Assembly (NCBI GenBank): GCA_002359465.1
Contig: DENA01000021.1
Span: 46,584 to 92,258 of the forward strand
Direction: 5' to 3'
Source of the DNA: Ruminococcaceae bacterium UBA2656
Lineage (GTDB): Bacteria; Bacillota; Clostridia; Oscillospirales; Acutalibacteraceae
Length of the DNA stretch: 45,675 nt
The position numbers and the translations under genes were made by a program. The notes under the pieces were generated by a model that saw nothing but the letters and a program-made list of their open reading frames with translations, was not told the DNA's origin and searched no databases. Shown piece after piece: positions 32,301 through 40,369 of this stretch (its first letter is position 1; each line of letters begins with the position of its first letter).

Positions 32301-34092
32301 CGACCGGATGGGTAAAATCATATACGCCGGTCTCGGAAGGTGTTGAGGTTCCTCCCTCAGAAAGCGTCAGATAAACATGTATTTTTGTGATGTCGGTTCC
32401 ATACGGAACGTGGAAATTGACGGTTTTGTCAACGTTGTTTATCACCGGGTAACCGATTTGTTCATCGGCTGCAAAGGATTTGATGTTCGTAAATTTCGGC
32501 GTTCCTTTGGAAATATCGCGGATCATTTCCACATTATCGACGCTGACCGGACAGGCGGACGTCCCTTTGATGTAGACTTCTGCGCTGCTTCCCTTTTCCA
32601 GCGCGACATCCGGGATGGAGACGAACTGATAACCGGACGTCTGCGTTAGGGGCACGCTGCTTATTGCTTTGCTGCAGCCCGGATTTCTGACACCGAGTTC
32701 GCCGCCTGCATTATCGCATTTTACGTAAGCGCCTATATTGTAATAACCGCTTTGCGGGACGGTTACGTCCTGATAAACCAGAGCGCTGTCTTTCGCGTTC
32801 AATAAAGCCTTCAGCAATCCGTCGTAGGGAGTATCATGCGATTTGTTTCCGTCCGTATATACCCAGCCCAAGAGATCTGACTGCTCAATTTCAAAGCCGG
32901 GATTTACGATTAAATTGACGGTTACCGGGCCTGCCGCCTGGGACGATACATCCTGGCCGGCTTTCCCGTAATTATCGTACGGCGTAACCTTGAATTTAAT
33001 ATATTTTCCTTCCATGCTTTTGGTTACAGTCAGGTTCCGGCTGTTTGAGTTTTCGATCGCGCTGAAAGCCCCATCGACAGAATCTCCGATCAGCCATTGA
33101 TAGACGGAACCCCCTTCCTCCTGACCCGCGTCGGGATCCGTGAAGGTGTACTGGCCGTGCAGAATCAGGTTCGCTCTTGCCGTACCGGTAATGCTGACGT
33201 CCTTCGCAACCGGAGGCTCGTTGGGAATCTTTGAAACATCAAATTTAAACGAAGCATTCTGGATTTCACCTTCCCCGGAGATCATGATGTTTGCTTCGTC
33301 GCCCTGATTCAGGTCGCCGGTCTCCAAAGTGACGGTCTGGCTTTCGTTCGATGGCGAAATCTGTTTTGAAGCGCTGTTGACAGAGAGTGTCATCGTTTGC
33401 GCCGGATTTGCGGAAAGCTGCAGGTAATATGGACCTTTCCTCGGGACACGGACCATTTGCGCAGCCGATCCGCCGGAATCAATGACCGCTTTATGATCGC
33501 CGATGCTTGCGCTGGTCAGATTCCAGTCGTCGCTGCCGCTGAAATCACCGTTGAGCAGTAAATTCAGGTCGATTTTTGACTCGTCGTACGTAAACGAAAA
33601 GTCGTCCCCGTTTACCCAACTGGATGTGCCGGAACAGTAAATCTCAACTTTATCGCCCTGCTTTAAATGCATGTTGGAAAGGCTGTACGGCGCCTGGTAT
33701 GACGAATTTGCAGGCAGGACGGTTTCCTTAACTACGGTCTGATCCGAATAACGAACTCCGAATCTGGCGCCGCTGCCTCCCGTAGTGATCCATGCTGATG
33801 CGTTGTAGTATCCGTTATAGGGAATATTAATGGTCTGGGACACACGGGCGTCGCTTCCGGAATTCAGGAAAAAATGACTTGTACCGGAATGCTTGTTGTT
33901 CGAGGCCAGACCGCCTTTTATAATCGTCCAATTGGTAGTTCCGGATTCAAAGCCCGGATTCTGCACCATATTTCCGCTTAACACGTAATGGCTGTCGGTT
34001 TCAGCAGCATTGGCCTGCTGGAGCGGAAGCATAGCAGACAATACCGAAATGGCGAGCAGCAGAGCCATAAACTGTTTATGTATTCTATACAT
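29359..34092 (-). CDS. Large secreted multidomain protein with probable six-hairpin glycosidase domain
   Basis: This is a 1577-residue exported protein. The signal peptide is about 1-29 (cleavage after QANA). Three carbohydrate-binding-like beta modules follow at about 40-170, 175-288 and 392-525, each opening with a version of NPGFE and NW. An Ig-like module lies at about 292-390, and another beta module at 530-618. Residues about 620-1010 look like an alpha/alpha-toroid catalytic domain: GFYSRDFAHQTSGAHMVG, REIPAEFELVEKIYHQYLWTG, VPEGNGDIFSG, NPLESGDEIGSEYQALLAYA. Beta and Ig-like modules and a Ser-rich linker (1220-1250) make up the rest. No SLH or LPXTG anchor is visible. It is last in an ABC-importer operon, so it probably releases the imported sugar. 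The GH family is not assigned. Confidence 0.8.
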   Translation of the reverse strand: MYRIHKQFMALLLAISVLSAMLPLQQANAAETDSHYVLSGNMVQNPGFESGTTNWTIIKGGLASNNKHSGTSHFFLNSGSDARVSQTINIPYNGYYNASAWITTGGSGARFGVRYSDQTVVKETVLPANSSYQAPYSLSNMHLKQGDKVEIYCSGTSSWVNGDDFSFTYDESKIDLNLLLNGDFSGSDDWNLTSASIGDHKAVIDSGGSAAQMVRVPRKGPYYLQLSANPAQTMTLSVNSASKQISPSNESQTVTLETGDLNQGDEANIMISGEGEIQNASFKFDVSKIPNEPPVAKDVSITGTARANLILHGQYTFTDPDAGQEEGGSVYQWLIGDSVDGAFSAIENSNSRNLTVTKSMEGKYIKFKVTPYDNYGKAGQDVSSQAAGPVTVNLIVNPGFEIEQSDLLGWVYTDGNKSHDTPYDGLLKALLNAKDSALVYQDVTVPQSGYYNIGAYVKCDNAGGELGVRNPGCSKAISSVPLTQTSGYQFVSIPDVALEKGSSAEVYIKGTSACPVSVDNVEMIRDISKGTPKFTNIKSFAADEQIGYPVINNVDKTVNFHVPYGTDITKIHVYLTLSEGGTSTPSETGVYDFTHPVAFKVLSDNMTSNWTVTCTLDPKSIILSSSSKYLADNFNWAVNKSKTFVQTGKTGSVNVDETNTAGTGTASYIPSYWAGYHFRTGFYSRDFAHQTSGAHMVGLDNENFSMFKAFAKSASLSRKWYALWSMNFDGTPLSIDYVNDNHFVREIPAEFELVEKIYHQYLWTGDKRYLTDPDISQFCNKAVTDFISLHDDRLPNGVPEGNGDIFSGSSTYNERGENPLESGDEIGSEYQALLAYAGMLKAKGDDIGSQLWLTKAQNLKDYFNQTWSQEMGNDNFARVICRNNSGNYFYKLTDFGKENSWFMPMKLITEPGERNNKYLDFISTSLGSGIGNPNAPTNIEAYTYLPDTYFPYNKTEEAWKWMKYIADQKDNHHETSLGGINGDYPEVSYTFVSSTIEGMMGIEANAPQNTVVTASRLPKDIGWVKADYVKAGTHDLSVKHDGLTKSTLTNLSDSAISWEVRFYGDYNTIQVNDKYLTAFQKDVNGVKVSYAVVPVGAKKTVQAQVTSSVKMVTSFDELDATVKTQSVPNGTPYKSLNLPSSLKVTAGSQAETIRGITWTSVPSYAAATAGTYTFTTVLPKGYELADGITAPVITVIVSEKRNDNSHHSDKNSSGNPKGRETAPSSSSTILETMNEKGGTDATVTTRPDTAPVVVGGRASVSVSVPEDVVSVVAFATAVKPVKVKITAPASDIVQQLNDRSVQAVDLNITVPGAVSNNTNPNAEISVSADPSVLQAAGNTQKDITLSVTNGDTGRKSYSWTFSGKGLNHPATSITGINLSINVSPVRNDASASSVVERNTAGKKPEGVVLRFGHSALLPDVAKVRVYVGDQEGCTANSKVFLYYLDHTINALEQLPQSEYTVDAEGYVTITIAHCSDYVLLPKAATNPYPVHSDTCFPVGIKSGKSYTFAMTVSGNAVPTFTIGNGKAFTTSVKRQGNKYYYTVKAIGAVDTMSAIYCALPKEKSIVICYVSVAKQDD

Positions 34093-34255
34093 TCTTTCTT
34101 CCCCCCTTATTAATGAACCTTCTCAATTTGCAATAAATCTGCTGTTTGTCTGCCTTTCTTCACCCCCTGATGCTTTAAATCTGTTTTAATTCCGATCACC
34201 TCCCCCCCCATGGGCAAGCCGCAGATCCTTAAGGGACGCGGTTTGAGTTGTTCTA

Positions 34256-34696
34256 TTATTCCATATCCGGATTCATAGGCTTCGGGGCTAAAACGACCCG
34301 AAGCGGGCTGGGATATGTATAAAATTCGGAGCCGACCTCTAAATTTTCCGTTATTTTCACCTGGGCCTCCGGCGTGAGAGCCAATACCTGATGCCATATA
34401 CCTTTGTAAAGGCATATCGGTTTATTCAGTAAAAAACAGCGGAAATTATCCGGAGTTTCATTTTCGGCAACCACCAGAACCGTAATACCGGTCAGCGGTT
34501 CAAAACTTTCCATTGAAGTGGGATGATTTTCCACTACAGTTATTTCTTTGTTGGTATAACGAAAAACCGCGATGCGCCATGGATTGTTTTCTTCTGTCAA
34601 TATAATGTGAAACGGCTCTTTGTTATCGGCGGGAAATTCCAGAACCTTCCCAAATCGGGAAAAAGCGTCTTTACTGATTGTTTGCAACTCAGTCAT
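34256..34696 (-). CDS. AllA-like cupin (ureidoglycolate-lyase family fold)
   Basis: This is a 146-residue cupin. FGKVLEFP near the N-terminus, PWRIAVFRYTNKEI, ENHPTSMESFEPL, TVLVVAE, and KPICLYKGIWHQVLAL match the AllA-like fold. His and Glu in HPTSMES are typical of that family. True AllA acts on ureidoglycolate in purine breakdown, but no purine gene is near. Here it lies three bases after a glycosidase gene in a sugar-import operon, so a role on a sugar acid or as a mutarotase-like helper is possible (inference). After its end, 34093-34255 contains no hairpin that I can support. Confidence 0.75.
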   Translation of the reverse strand: MTELQTISKDAFSRFGKVLEFPADNKEPFHIILTEENNPWRIAVFRYTNKEITVVENHPTSMESFEPLTGITVLVVAENETPDNFRCFLLNKPICLYKGIWHQVLALTPEAQVKITENLEVGSEFYTYPSPLRVVLAPKPMNPDME

Positions 34697-34699
34697 GAT

Positions 34700-36877
34700 T
34701 CAGCCTTCTTTTTTAAAACTCAACTGAAGCTGTACGGCTTTTTCTTTTGGCGATATACGGATCTTCAGCAGCTCGCCGTTTTGATTTTTCTCGATAGCCG
34801 CACCCGTACAGTTTATCTGCAGCAGCCGGTAATCCGCAGGTATTAAAATAAAGTAATCGTCCGACCGCCCAATGATGCCCCTGACCGACAAAATCAGTCG
34901 ATCTTTCTGCCAGGAAACGCTTGAAATACTCACCGCATCCATGGAAACATGCCGTGAAGATGCGATAAACTGCGGGTGAGGTACAACTTCACGCAGGCCG
35001 ATAATCTGACACTGACCGATTTGAAGCTCCCTGCCCCTCAACGTTTCTTTCACCTTGCCGAGGTATTTTTGCTCCCAGAAATCAAAGACGGTATACTCCT
35101 TATTTTCTGCAAGCCCAAGTTCCGAAAGACGGATTACGGACTGGTGCAGAGGCATAGTGGCAAATCTTCCCATAACGCACCATATTTGACCGGCACAGTC
35201 AAAATGGAATGCCCATAGTGAAGAGAATGGATGATCAGCATCCATAGTCGGGAAATTCCCCGCCATGTTGAGCGCATCTTTCATGGAAACATCCTCCGCC
35301 TCCACAGGCGTTTCGTGCGACTGCACTGCAAAGCCGTGCAGCTTCGTCCAGGTATAAGCGGGGTAAGACATATCAAGCGGACCGGTCTCCGCAGTTCTTG
35401 TAGTAAGCGGCGGAAGCGTCTTCCGTATGATTTCAAGTTTTTCGTCATCATAAGCCTGCTCGGCATCACTCAGCATATACAGTTCGCCGGTCAGCGAAAC
35501 AAGCGTCAGCACGCTTTTTGCCCAGTCCGGCTTTGTGCGTACGCACACGTGGTCGGGATCTATCTGAAAAAGGATTCGCTGGGCGTGGAACCATCTTGCG
35601 GATTCAAAAAGCTGCATCCGGATACCGGCCCAGGTTGGGTTCGCGTCCATTGCGATACGGCACGCATCCACAATCCCTACGGCTTCCTGCAGTACGCCCC
35701 AGCTGGCAAGATAAAACACATCTTTTCCAAGTCCGTCCCTGGTTGCCTGCATAAATGCCCGGAATCTGCTTTGAGCCTCAATGTCCGTCATCATACCGAG
35801 CCTGACCGCTTCGTGAAGACCGTCGAAAAGCAAATGCCGGATTGCGTCGATCTTAACATATTGATACCCTAAGGCTCTGAGATTTTCAAAAAGCGGCCTG
35901 ATCTGTTTTTCGAGGGTTTCCGGGGTACAGTTAAGCACAAAATCAATCCATTCTCCTTTCAGGGGCCGGCCTTCGTACCAGAGAACGCAATCGGGATGCT
36001 TTTGGGGAAAGTCTTCATTGGTAATGTTGGCGTTTATCCATATTGCCGGAACCATGCCTTTCGCACGGATTGTTTTTACAATTTGAGGATGACCTTCCGG
36101 AAATTTATCCGCTTCCGTCTGCATCCACCCATTCGCAAGGTCTTTTTCGGCATCGAATGGCAGCGGCATTCTTTGGTATCCGTCATCCACCTGAATATGG
36201 GTCAAACCATAATCTTTTAAATTTTTTGCCATAAAATCACTGATGGATTTTATCTTATTGATGTCAATATTGCGCCGATAAGCTTCCCAGGAACACCATC
36301 CCGCAATGCTTTTGTTCTGAGGCTTGAATTTCCACGGCTCATAGTAGCAATAGCCGAGATGCTTGTTATAAAATTTCATTCTCAGATTGATAAAAAACGG
36401 TTTTTGCCCCATTTTGACTAAAGCGTGCGCGATGCTTCTCCCATTTTCATCTTCCTCCATCCGCCTGGATGTCCATTCCCATTCACAGCCGTGAAAGTCA
36501 ATCAGCAAATCCTGGTTCACATCATACAAACCGTTTACTCCGGCGATCAGCGGCCGGCCGACCTGCCCCAGAATGGCCTGATTGCCCGCCGCCCTGAAAG
36601 GGCGCATATTAATAGCGTCCCCGCTTAGCGTAAATGTAATTTCAGCACGGATGGGTTCGTCCGCAGTAATGTAAATCTGCTGCATATACTGGATGCTTTG
36701 CATGGAACCGTCGGAACCATGCCGGAAGCCGATATTCTTATCAGGAGGAATCCTGATTGTTATAATATCAACACCGTTGTACTCATAACAGAGGAGTGAG
36801 CGTTCGGCATCCCATTTATGCAGGGCATGAACTATTTGAGGAATATTTCGGACCGGATGGAAATTTTGATTATTCAT
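34700..36877 (-). CDS. GH36-like alpha-galactosidase/melibiase family enzyme
   Basis: This is a 725-residue protein without a signal peptide, so cytoplasmic. Residues 1-180 form a beta-sandwich domain, then a TIM barrel opens with GWCSWEAY (193-200), a hallmark of the GH36/raffinose-synthase clan. Next come THIQVDDGYQ, the nucleophile region YQYVKIDAIRH (Asp344) and a likely acid/base Asp411 in CRIAMDANPTW. A C-terminal beta domain follows. It should release an alpha-linked sugar, often galactose, from an oligosaccharide imported by the ABC system encoded upstream. AAAGGA precedes the ATG. Exact specificity is uncertain. Confidence 0.85.
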   Translation of the reverse strand: MNNQNFHPVRNIPQIVHALHKWDAERSLLCYEYNGVDIITIRIPPDKNIGFRHGSDGSMQSIQYMQQIYITADEPIRAEITFTLSGDAINMRPFRAAGNQAILGQVGRPLIAGVNGLYDVNQDLLIDFHGCEWEWTSRRMEEDENGRSIAHALVKMGQKPFFINLRMKFYNKHLGYCYYEPWKFKPQNKSIAGWCSWEAYRRNIDINKIKSISDFMAKNLKDYGLTHIQVDDGYQRMPLPFDAEKDLANGWMQTEADKFPEGHPQIVKTIRAKGMVPAIWINANITNEDFPQKHPDCVLWYEGRPLKGEWIDFVLNCTPETLEKQIRPLFENLRALGYQYVKIDAIRHLLFDGLHEAVRLGMMTDIEAQSRFRAFMQATRDGLGKDVFYLASWGVLQEAVGIVDACRIAMDANPTWAGIRMQLFESARWFHAQRILFQIDPDHVCVRTKPDWAKSVLTLVSLTGELYMLSDAEQAYDDEKLEIIRKTLPPLTTRTAETGPLDMSYPAYTWTKLHGFAVQSHETPVEAEDVSMKDALNMAGNFPTMDADHPFSSLWAFHFDCAGQIWCVMGRFATMPLHQSVIRLSELGLAENKEYTVFDFWEQKYLGKVKETLRGRELQIGQCQIIGLREVVPHPQFIASSRHVSMDAVSISSVSWQKDRLILSVRGIIGRSDDYFILIPADYRLLQINCTGAAIEKNQNGELLKIRISPKEKAVQLQLSFKKEG

Positions 36878-36898
36878 ATTGAATTTCCTTTCAATCAG

Positions 36899-37711
36899 CT
36901 ACCCTTTGACAGATCCGTCCGTAAGGCCTTTAATAAAGTATTTCTGCATAAACAAATATAAGGCTGCTATTGGCAGCATACCGATAAGGCATCCCGCAGC
37001 CACATAGCTTATGTTGCTTTGAAACTGGCTGATAAATGACGATAGGGAGACCGTAATGGTTTGCATGTCTTTGCTCTGAAGGAAGAATACGGAAAACTGG
37101 TAATCGTTCCATATCCCGACTCCTGTAAGGATCACGACGGTTGAAGTGACCGGTTTAAGCTGCGGCAGAATGATTCGAAAAAAAATTCCGACCCTGCTGC
37201 ATCCATCCATCAATGCCGCTTCATCAAGCGATTTTGGCACAGATCCGATAAATCCGGTATATAAAAAGATAGTAAGGGGCAATGAAAAGGTTACTAAAAG
37301 AAGAATAAGCGCCCAGTGCGTATTGATGCCGCCGATGTCGATCACAAAACGGTACAGGGGCACCAGAATGGTCAGTGCGGGAACAATCATACATGCAATA
37401 AAAAGCGTATAAATAAATTTATTTAATTTTGATTTAAAACGGGCCAGCGGATAGGAAGCACAGGCACCGATCACAATCAAAAAAATCACGGAGCATACGG
37501 TAATAATGATGTTGTTGATAAGCGCGCTGCCAAGCTGAGCTTCTTTCCACGCATTTCTGTAATTATCAAAATAAAAGTAGCCCGGGAAAACCCATTTTGA
37601 AGACAGATCCGTGCTTGTTTTTAACGACATGCTGATCAGCACATAGAAAGGAATGAGATATAAAATTGCAATAAATACTTCCAACAAGTAGAAAATTCCC
37701 TTCTTTTTCAC
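36899..37711 (-). CDS. CUT1 sugar ABC transporter permease (MalG-like)
   Basis: This is a 270-residue permease with six membrane spans and the EAA loop DEAALMDGCSRVGIFFRIILP. The GTG at 37711 is chosen as start: AGGAGG is seven bases upstream and GTGA overlaps the stop of the previous gene by four bases. It forms the channel together with the MalF-like protein. The C-terminus KGLTDGSVKG is standard. It lies 21 bases upstream of the GH36-like gene, so transport and hydrolysis are coupled. No ATPase gene is present, as is common for CUT1 operons that share a housekeeping MsmX-type ATPase. Confidence 0.93.
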   Translation of the reverse strand: MKKKGIFYLLEVFIAILYLIPFYVLISMSLKTSTDLSSKWVFPGYFYFDNYRNAWKEAQLGSALINNIIITVCSVIFLIVIGACASYPLARFKSKLNKFIYTLFIACMIVPALTILVPLYRFVIDIGGINTHWALILLLVTFSLPLTIFLYTGFIGSVPKSLDEAALMDGCSRVGIFFRIILPQLKPVTSTVVILTGVGIWNDYQFSVFFLQSKDMQTITVSLSSFISQFQSNISYVAAGCLIGMLPIAALYLFMQKYFIKGLTDGSVKG

Positions 37712-38658
37712 ATTTCCACCTCCTTGCTTTTTAGGCATTTAAGAGTAAAAACACTGATAATACAAATAATCAGGAACATAAGATTTCCGATCGCGGCAGC
37801 ATATCCTGCGTTCTGTCTTACAAAGTAAAGATTGTACATCATGGTCGAAAGCGAGTGGGAAGAGTACCCCGGCCCGCCCTTTGTCATCGCCATAATGACG
37901 TCAAATAATTTCAGACCGCCTATGATATTGTCCACAACACTGACAGTAATTGCCGGCATAAGCAAAGGAAGCGTAACGTGCTGAAATTTTTTCAACCCGG
38001 TCGCTCCGTCCATTTCGGCCGCTTCATAATATTGGGTTGGAATATTTTGCAAACCTGCAAGATAAATGATCATTGCCACTCCGACAAACTGGAAGGTGTT
38101 CACCCCGGTGATAATCCACACAGCCCTGCTCCCGTCCGAAAGCCAGTCGACCGGCGCAATGCTGAAAAGGGCCAGTACGTCGTTAATCGCGCCGCCGTTA
38201 TACTGAAAGAAGTAGTACCAGACATAACCCATAATAAGCGCGCTGATAATAGCGGGAAGATAAATAAGAATTTTTAAAAAATTACGTCCTCTTATTTTTT
38301 GGTCAACCAGCAAAGCAAACATAAGGCCGAAAATATTTTGAAAAAGAGTACTGCAAATACCATAAATGAATGTATTCTTAATCACATTTAATACATTTGC
38401 ATCGTGAAACATTCTTTTATAATTTTGCAGACCTACCATTTGATATTCCTGGTTGTATCCGTTCCAATTGGAAAAGGACAAAACCATTCCTTTAAAAAAA
38501 GGATAAATTAAAAAGGTGCAAAGAAGAATCAGGGCAGGCAGATACATAAAATTAACGAAAAAACCGGAATTTTTACATCTGTTGACAGCAATCCGTATTT
38601 TACCGTTTTGATGTATTTTTTTGCTGTCATCCGGTCCCGCGGTGTTGTATAGAATCAA
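37708..38658 (-). CDS. CUT1 sugar ABC transporter permease (MalF-like)
   Basis: This is a 316-residue permease. A polar N-terminal tail of about 30 residues precedes the first helix (FMYLPALILLCTFLIYPFF). The EAA loop is YEAAEMDGATGLKKFQHVTLPLL, and MTKGGPGYSSHSLSTMMYN is a conserved late loop. It overlaps the MalG-like gene by four bases. A gap of 166 bases with a hairpin separates it from the binding-protein gene. It imports an oligosaccharide together with the neighbouring lipoprotein. Confidence 0.93.
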   Translation of the reverse strand: MILYNTAGPDDSKKIHQNGKIRIAVNRCKNSGFFVNFMYLPALILLCTFLIYPFFKGMVLSFSNWNGYNQEYQMVGLQNYKRMFHDANVLNVIKNTFIYGICSTLFQNIFGLMFALLVDQKIRGRNFLKILIYLPAIISALIMGYVWYYFFQYNGGAINDVLALFSIAPVDWLSDGSRAVWIITGVNTFQFVGVAMIIYLAGLQNIPTQYYEAAEMDGATGLKKFQHVTLPLLMPAITVSVVDNIIGGLKLFDVIMAMTKGGPGYSSHSLSTMMYNLYFVRQNAGYAAAIGNLMFLIICIISVFTLKCLKSKEVEM

Positions 38659-38681
38659 AGCAAAACCTCCGTTTATAATAA

Positions 38682-38726
38682 CCGGCTCAAAGTTTAAAAG
38701 TTAAGAACTAATAAATCTTGAGCCGG
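38682..38726 (-). terminator. Intercistronic hairpin after the CUT1 binding-protein gene
   Basis: CCGGCTCAA (38682-38690) pairs with TTGAGCCGG (38718-38726), with an AT-rich 27-base loop. It lies 3' of the binding-protein gene and 5' of the permease gene. It is likely a partial terminator or mRNA-end protector. Confidence 0.5.
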
Positions 38727-38824
38727 AAAATAAAGCAGTTATATTTCAGATCATGCTATTTATTACTGCCTTGCTCCCCACAACAGGCGGGAAGCCGATA
38801 AGATCGACCATGGAGAATTAAAAT

Positions 38825-40153
38825 TTACTTGGCAGCCTCCGTCTGCGATTTCAGCCTTGTAAATTCACTCTTCATGTTCTCGGAATACTGGCGGGGTGTA
38901 ATGGAACCGGCAATCATATCACCGGCATTCTGCGTCATAACATCCCACATGCCGTCCGGCAGGCATTCGCGGTCAAAATACGGATATACCTTTACGCTGC
39001 TGTATGTTTTAAAGTATGATGTCAGAGCGCCGTCATCAACTTCAATTCCGCTGAGGCCCGAAGGAAGACCGGATGATTTGCATACTTTTTTAATGTTTTC
39101 TTCCTTTGCGAAATAGCTTACAAATTTTTTAGCGGCGTCAATATTTTTTGAATCTTTCCAAACACCCCAGGTCGTTTTTTCACCGCCGACAAAGCTGACG
39201 TCTTCGCCGCTTTTTAAAGCAGGGATCGGCATGAGACCGATATTTGCCTTCGGATTATCCGCCAGCACCGTGCTTTCAAACGACGGTCCGTAAAAAGTAA
39301 ACGCTGCCTTGCCCTGCGCCATCTGTTTGGCGGAATCTTCATATTTTGAGGTGAGATAATCTTTGTTTAAATATCCTTTTTTAAACAGGGTCAGTAAATT
39401 CTGCGGCAAAATATCAAATTTTGTCCAGTCAAAGGATCCGTCTTTAAATTGACTTTCGTAGCTCGTTTTACCGCTTAAAAAAGCCGGAGTTGCAAAAAAG
39501 TCAAAATATTGTCCCTGTGTCCAGGAATCGCCGCCGCCCACATGGACGGGAGATATGGAACCATTGCTCTTTGTCTTGATGGTCTCACAGGCCGCTAAAA
39601 ATTCATCCCAGGTCTTCGGAACTTCAACATTGTACTTTTTTAGAATATCTACGTTATAGTTAATACCGGTTTTATCCATGTCCATAGGAAGTACGTACAG
39701 CTTGCCCTTGCTGTCTGTAATAAATGGCTTAATGGAATCGTCAACCTGTGACGCCCAGCTTTCAGAACTTAAATCTTCCAGATAATTTCCATATCGGGCA
39801 ACAGCCCATCCGTGTGTTGCAAAAACATCCGGAAGCTGATTTGATGCCATTTTAACTTTCATAATGCTTTCGTAATCCGATCCCGGTGCGGAGAAATTAA
39901 CCTTTATATTTGGATTCTCCTTTTCAAAATCCTGTGCGATAGCCTGTAGAGCCTTTGACTGATCCCCTACGGCGTTGGTTGCAATGGAAAGGGTTATCGT
40001 AGCGCCGGTTGCCGCCGCAGTACTGACTGTGCCTGTACCGTCTGAGGTACTGTTTGTGCTGCTGCCGCTGTCAGGTTTGCTGCAACCGGTTGCAGCCGCC
40101 GATAGCATCAGCGCCAGAGCACATAGCACCGCAAGTGTTTTTGACTTTTTCAT
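38825..40153 (-). CDS. CUT1 sugar-binding lipoprotein
   Basis: This is a 442-residue SBP_bac_1 family protein. The signal peptide ends ATGC with lipidated Cys24, followed by a Ser/Thr/Gly-rich linker. Typical blocks are LQAIAQDFEKENPNIKVNF, LPDVFATHGW, YNVDILKKYNVEVPKTWDEF and WGVWKDSKNIDAAKKFVSYFAKEEN. It captures the oligosaccharide outside the cell. The ATG at 40153 follows AAAGGAGG; a TTG six bases earlier is less likely. It is the first gene of the operon and divergent from the YesM-like kinase, whose regulator probably activates it. Confidence 0.94.
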   Translation of the reverse strand: MKKSKTLAVLCALALMLSAAATGCSKPDSGSSTNSTSDGTGTVSTAAATGATITLSIATNAVGDQSKALQAIAQDFEKENPNIKVNFSAPGSDYESIMKVKMASNQLPDVFATHGWAVARYGNYLEDLSSESWASQVDDSIKPFITDSKGKLYVLPMDMDKTGINYNVDILKKYNVEVPKTWDEFLAACETIKTKSNGSISPVHVGGGDSWTQGQYFDFFATPAFLSGKTSYESQFKDGSFDWTKFDILPQNLLTLFKKGYLNKDYLTSKYEDSAKQMAQGKAAFTFYGPSFESTVLADNPKANIGLMPIPALKSGEDVSFVGGEKTTWGVWKDSKNIDAAKKFVSYFAKEENIKKVCKSSGLPSGLSGIEVDDGALTSYFKTYSSVKVYPYFDRECLPDGMWDVMTQNAGDMIAGSITPRQYSENMKSEFTRLKSQTEAAK

Positions 40154-40369
40154 AAACAATCCTCCTTTAATAAGATTAACCCAATTATATTTTAAAAAAG
40201 CAACAATTACTATGCGATAAAGCTACACTTATTGTATACTTTTCTACTATTTGACTTTTTAGAAACAAAATTTAATTTTTTGTGATAAATTTTAAATTAT
40301 GTTAAATGTTTTTGAGCAATTTGCTCTTTACACAAATATTTTTGTTCCGATAAACGAGGCGATTATTCC
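40154..40369. promoter_or_regulatory. Divergent intergenic region, binding-protein gene / YesM
   Basis: This is 216 AT-rich bases. On the minus strand a possible -10 TACAAT (complement of 40231-40236) has no good -35, as expected for an activator-dependent promoter. GAGCAA and TTGCTC (40314-40326) form a small palindrome around one T. I see no clear AraC-type direct repeat by eye. Confidence 0.3.
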
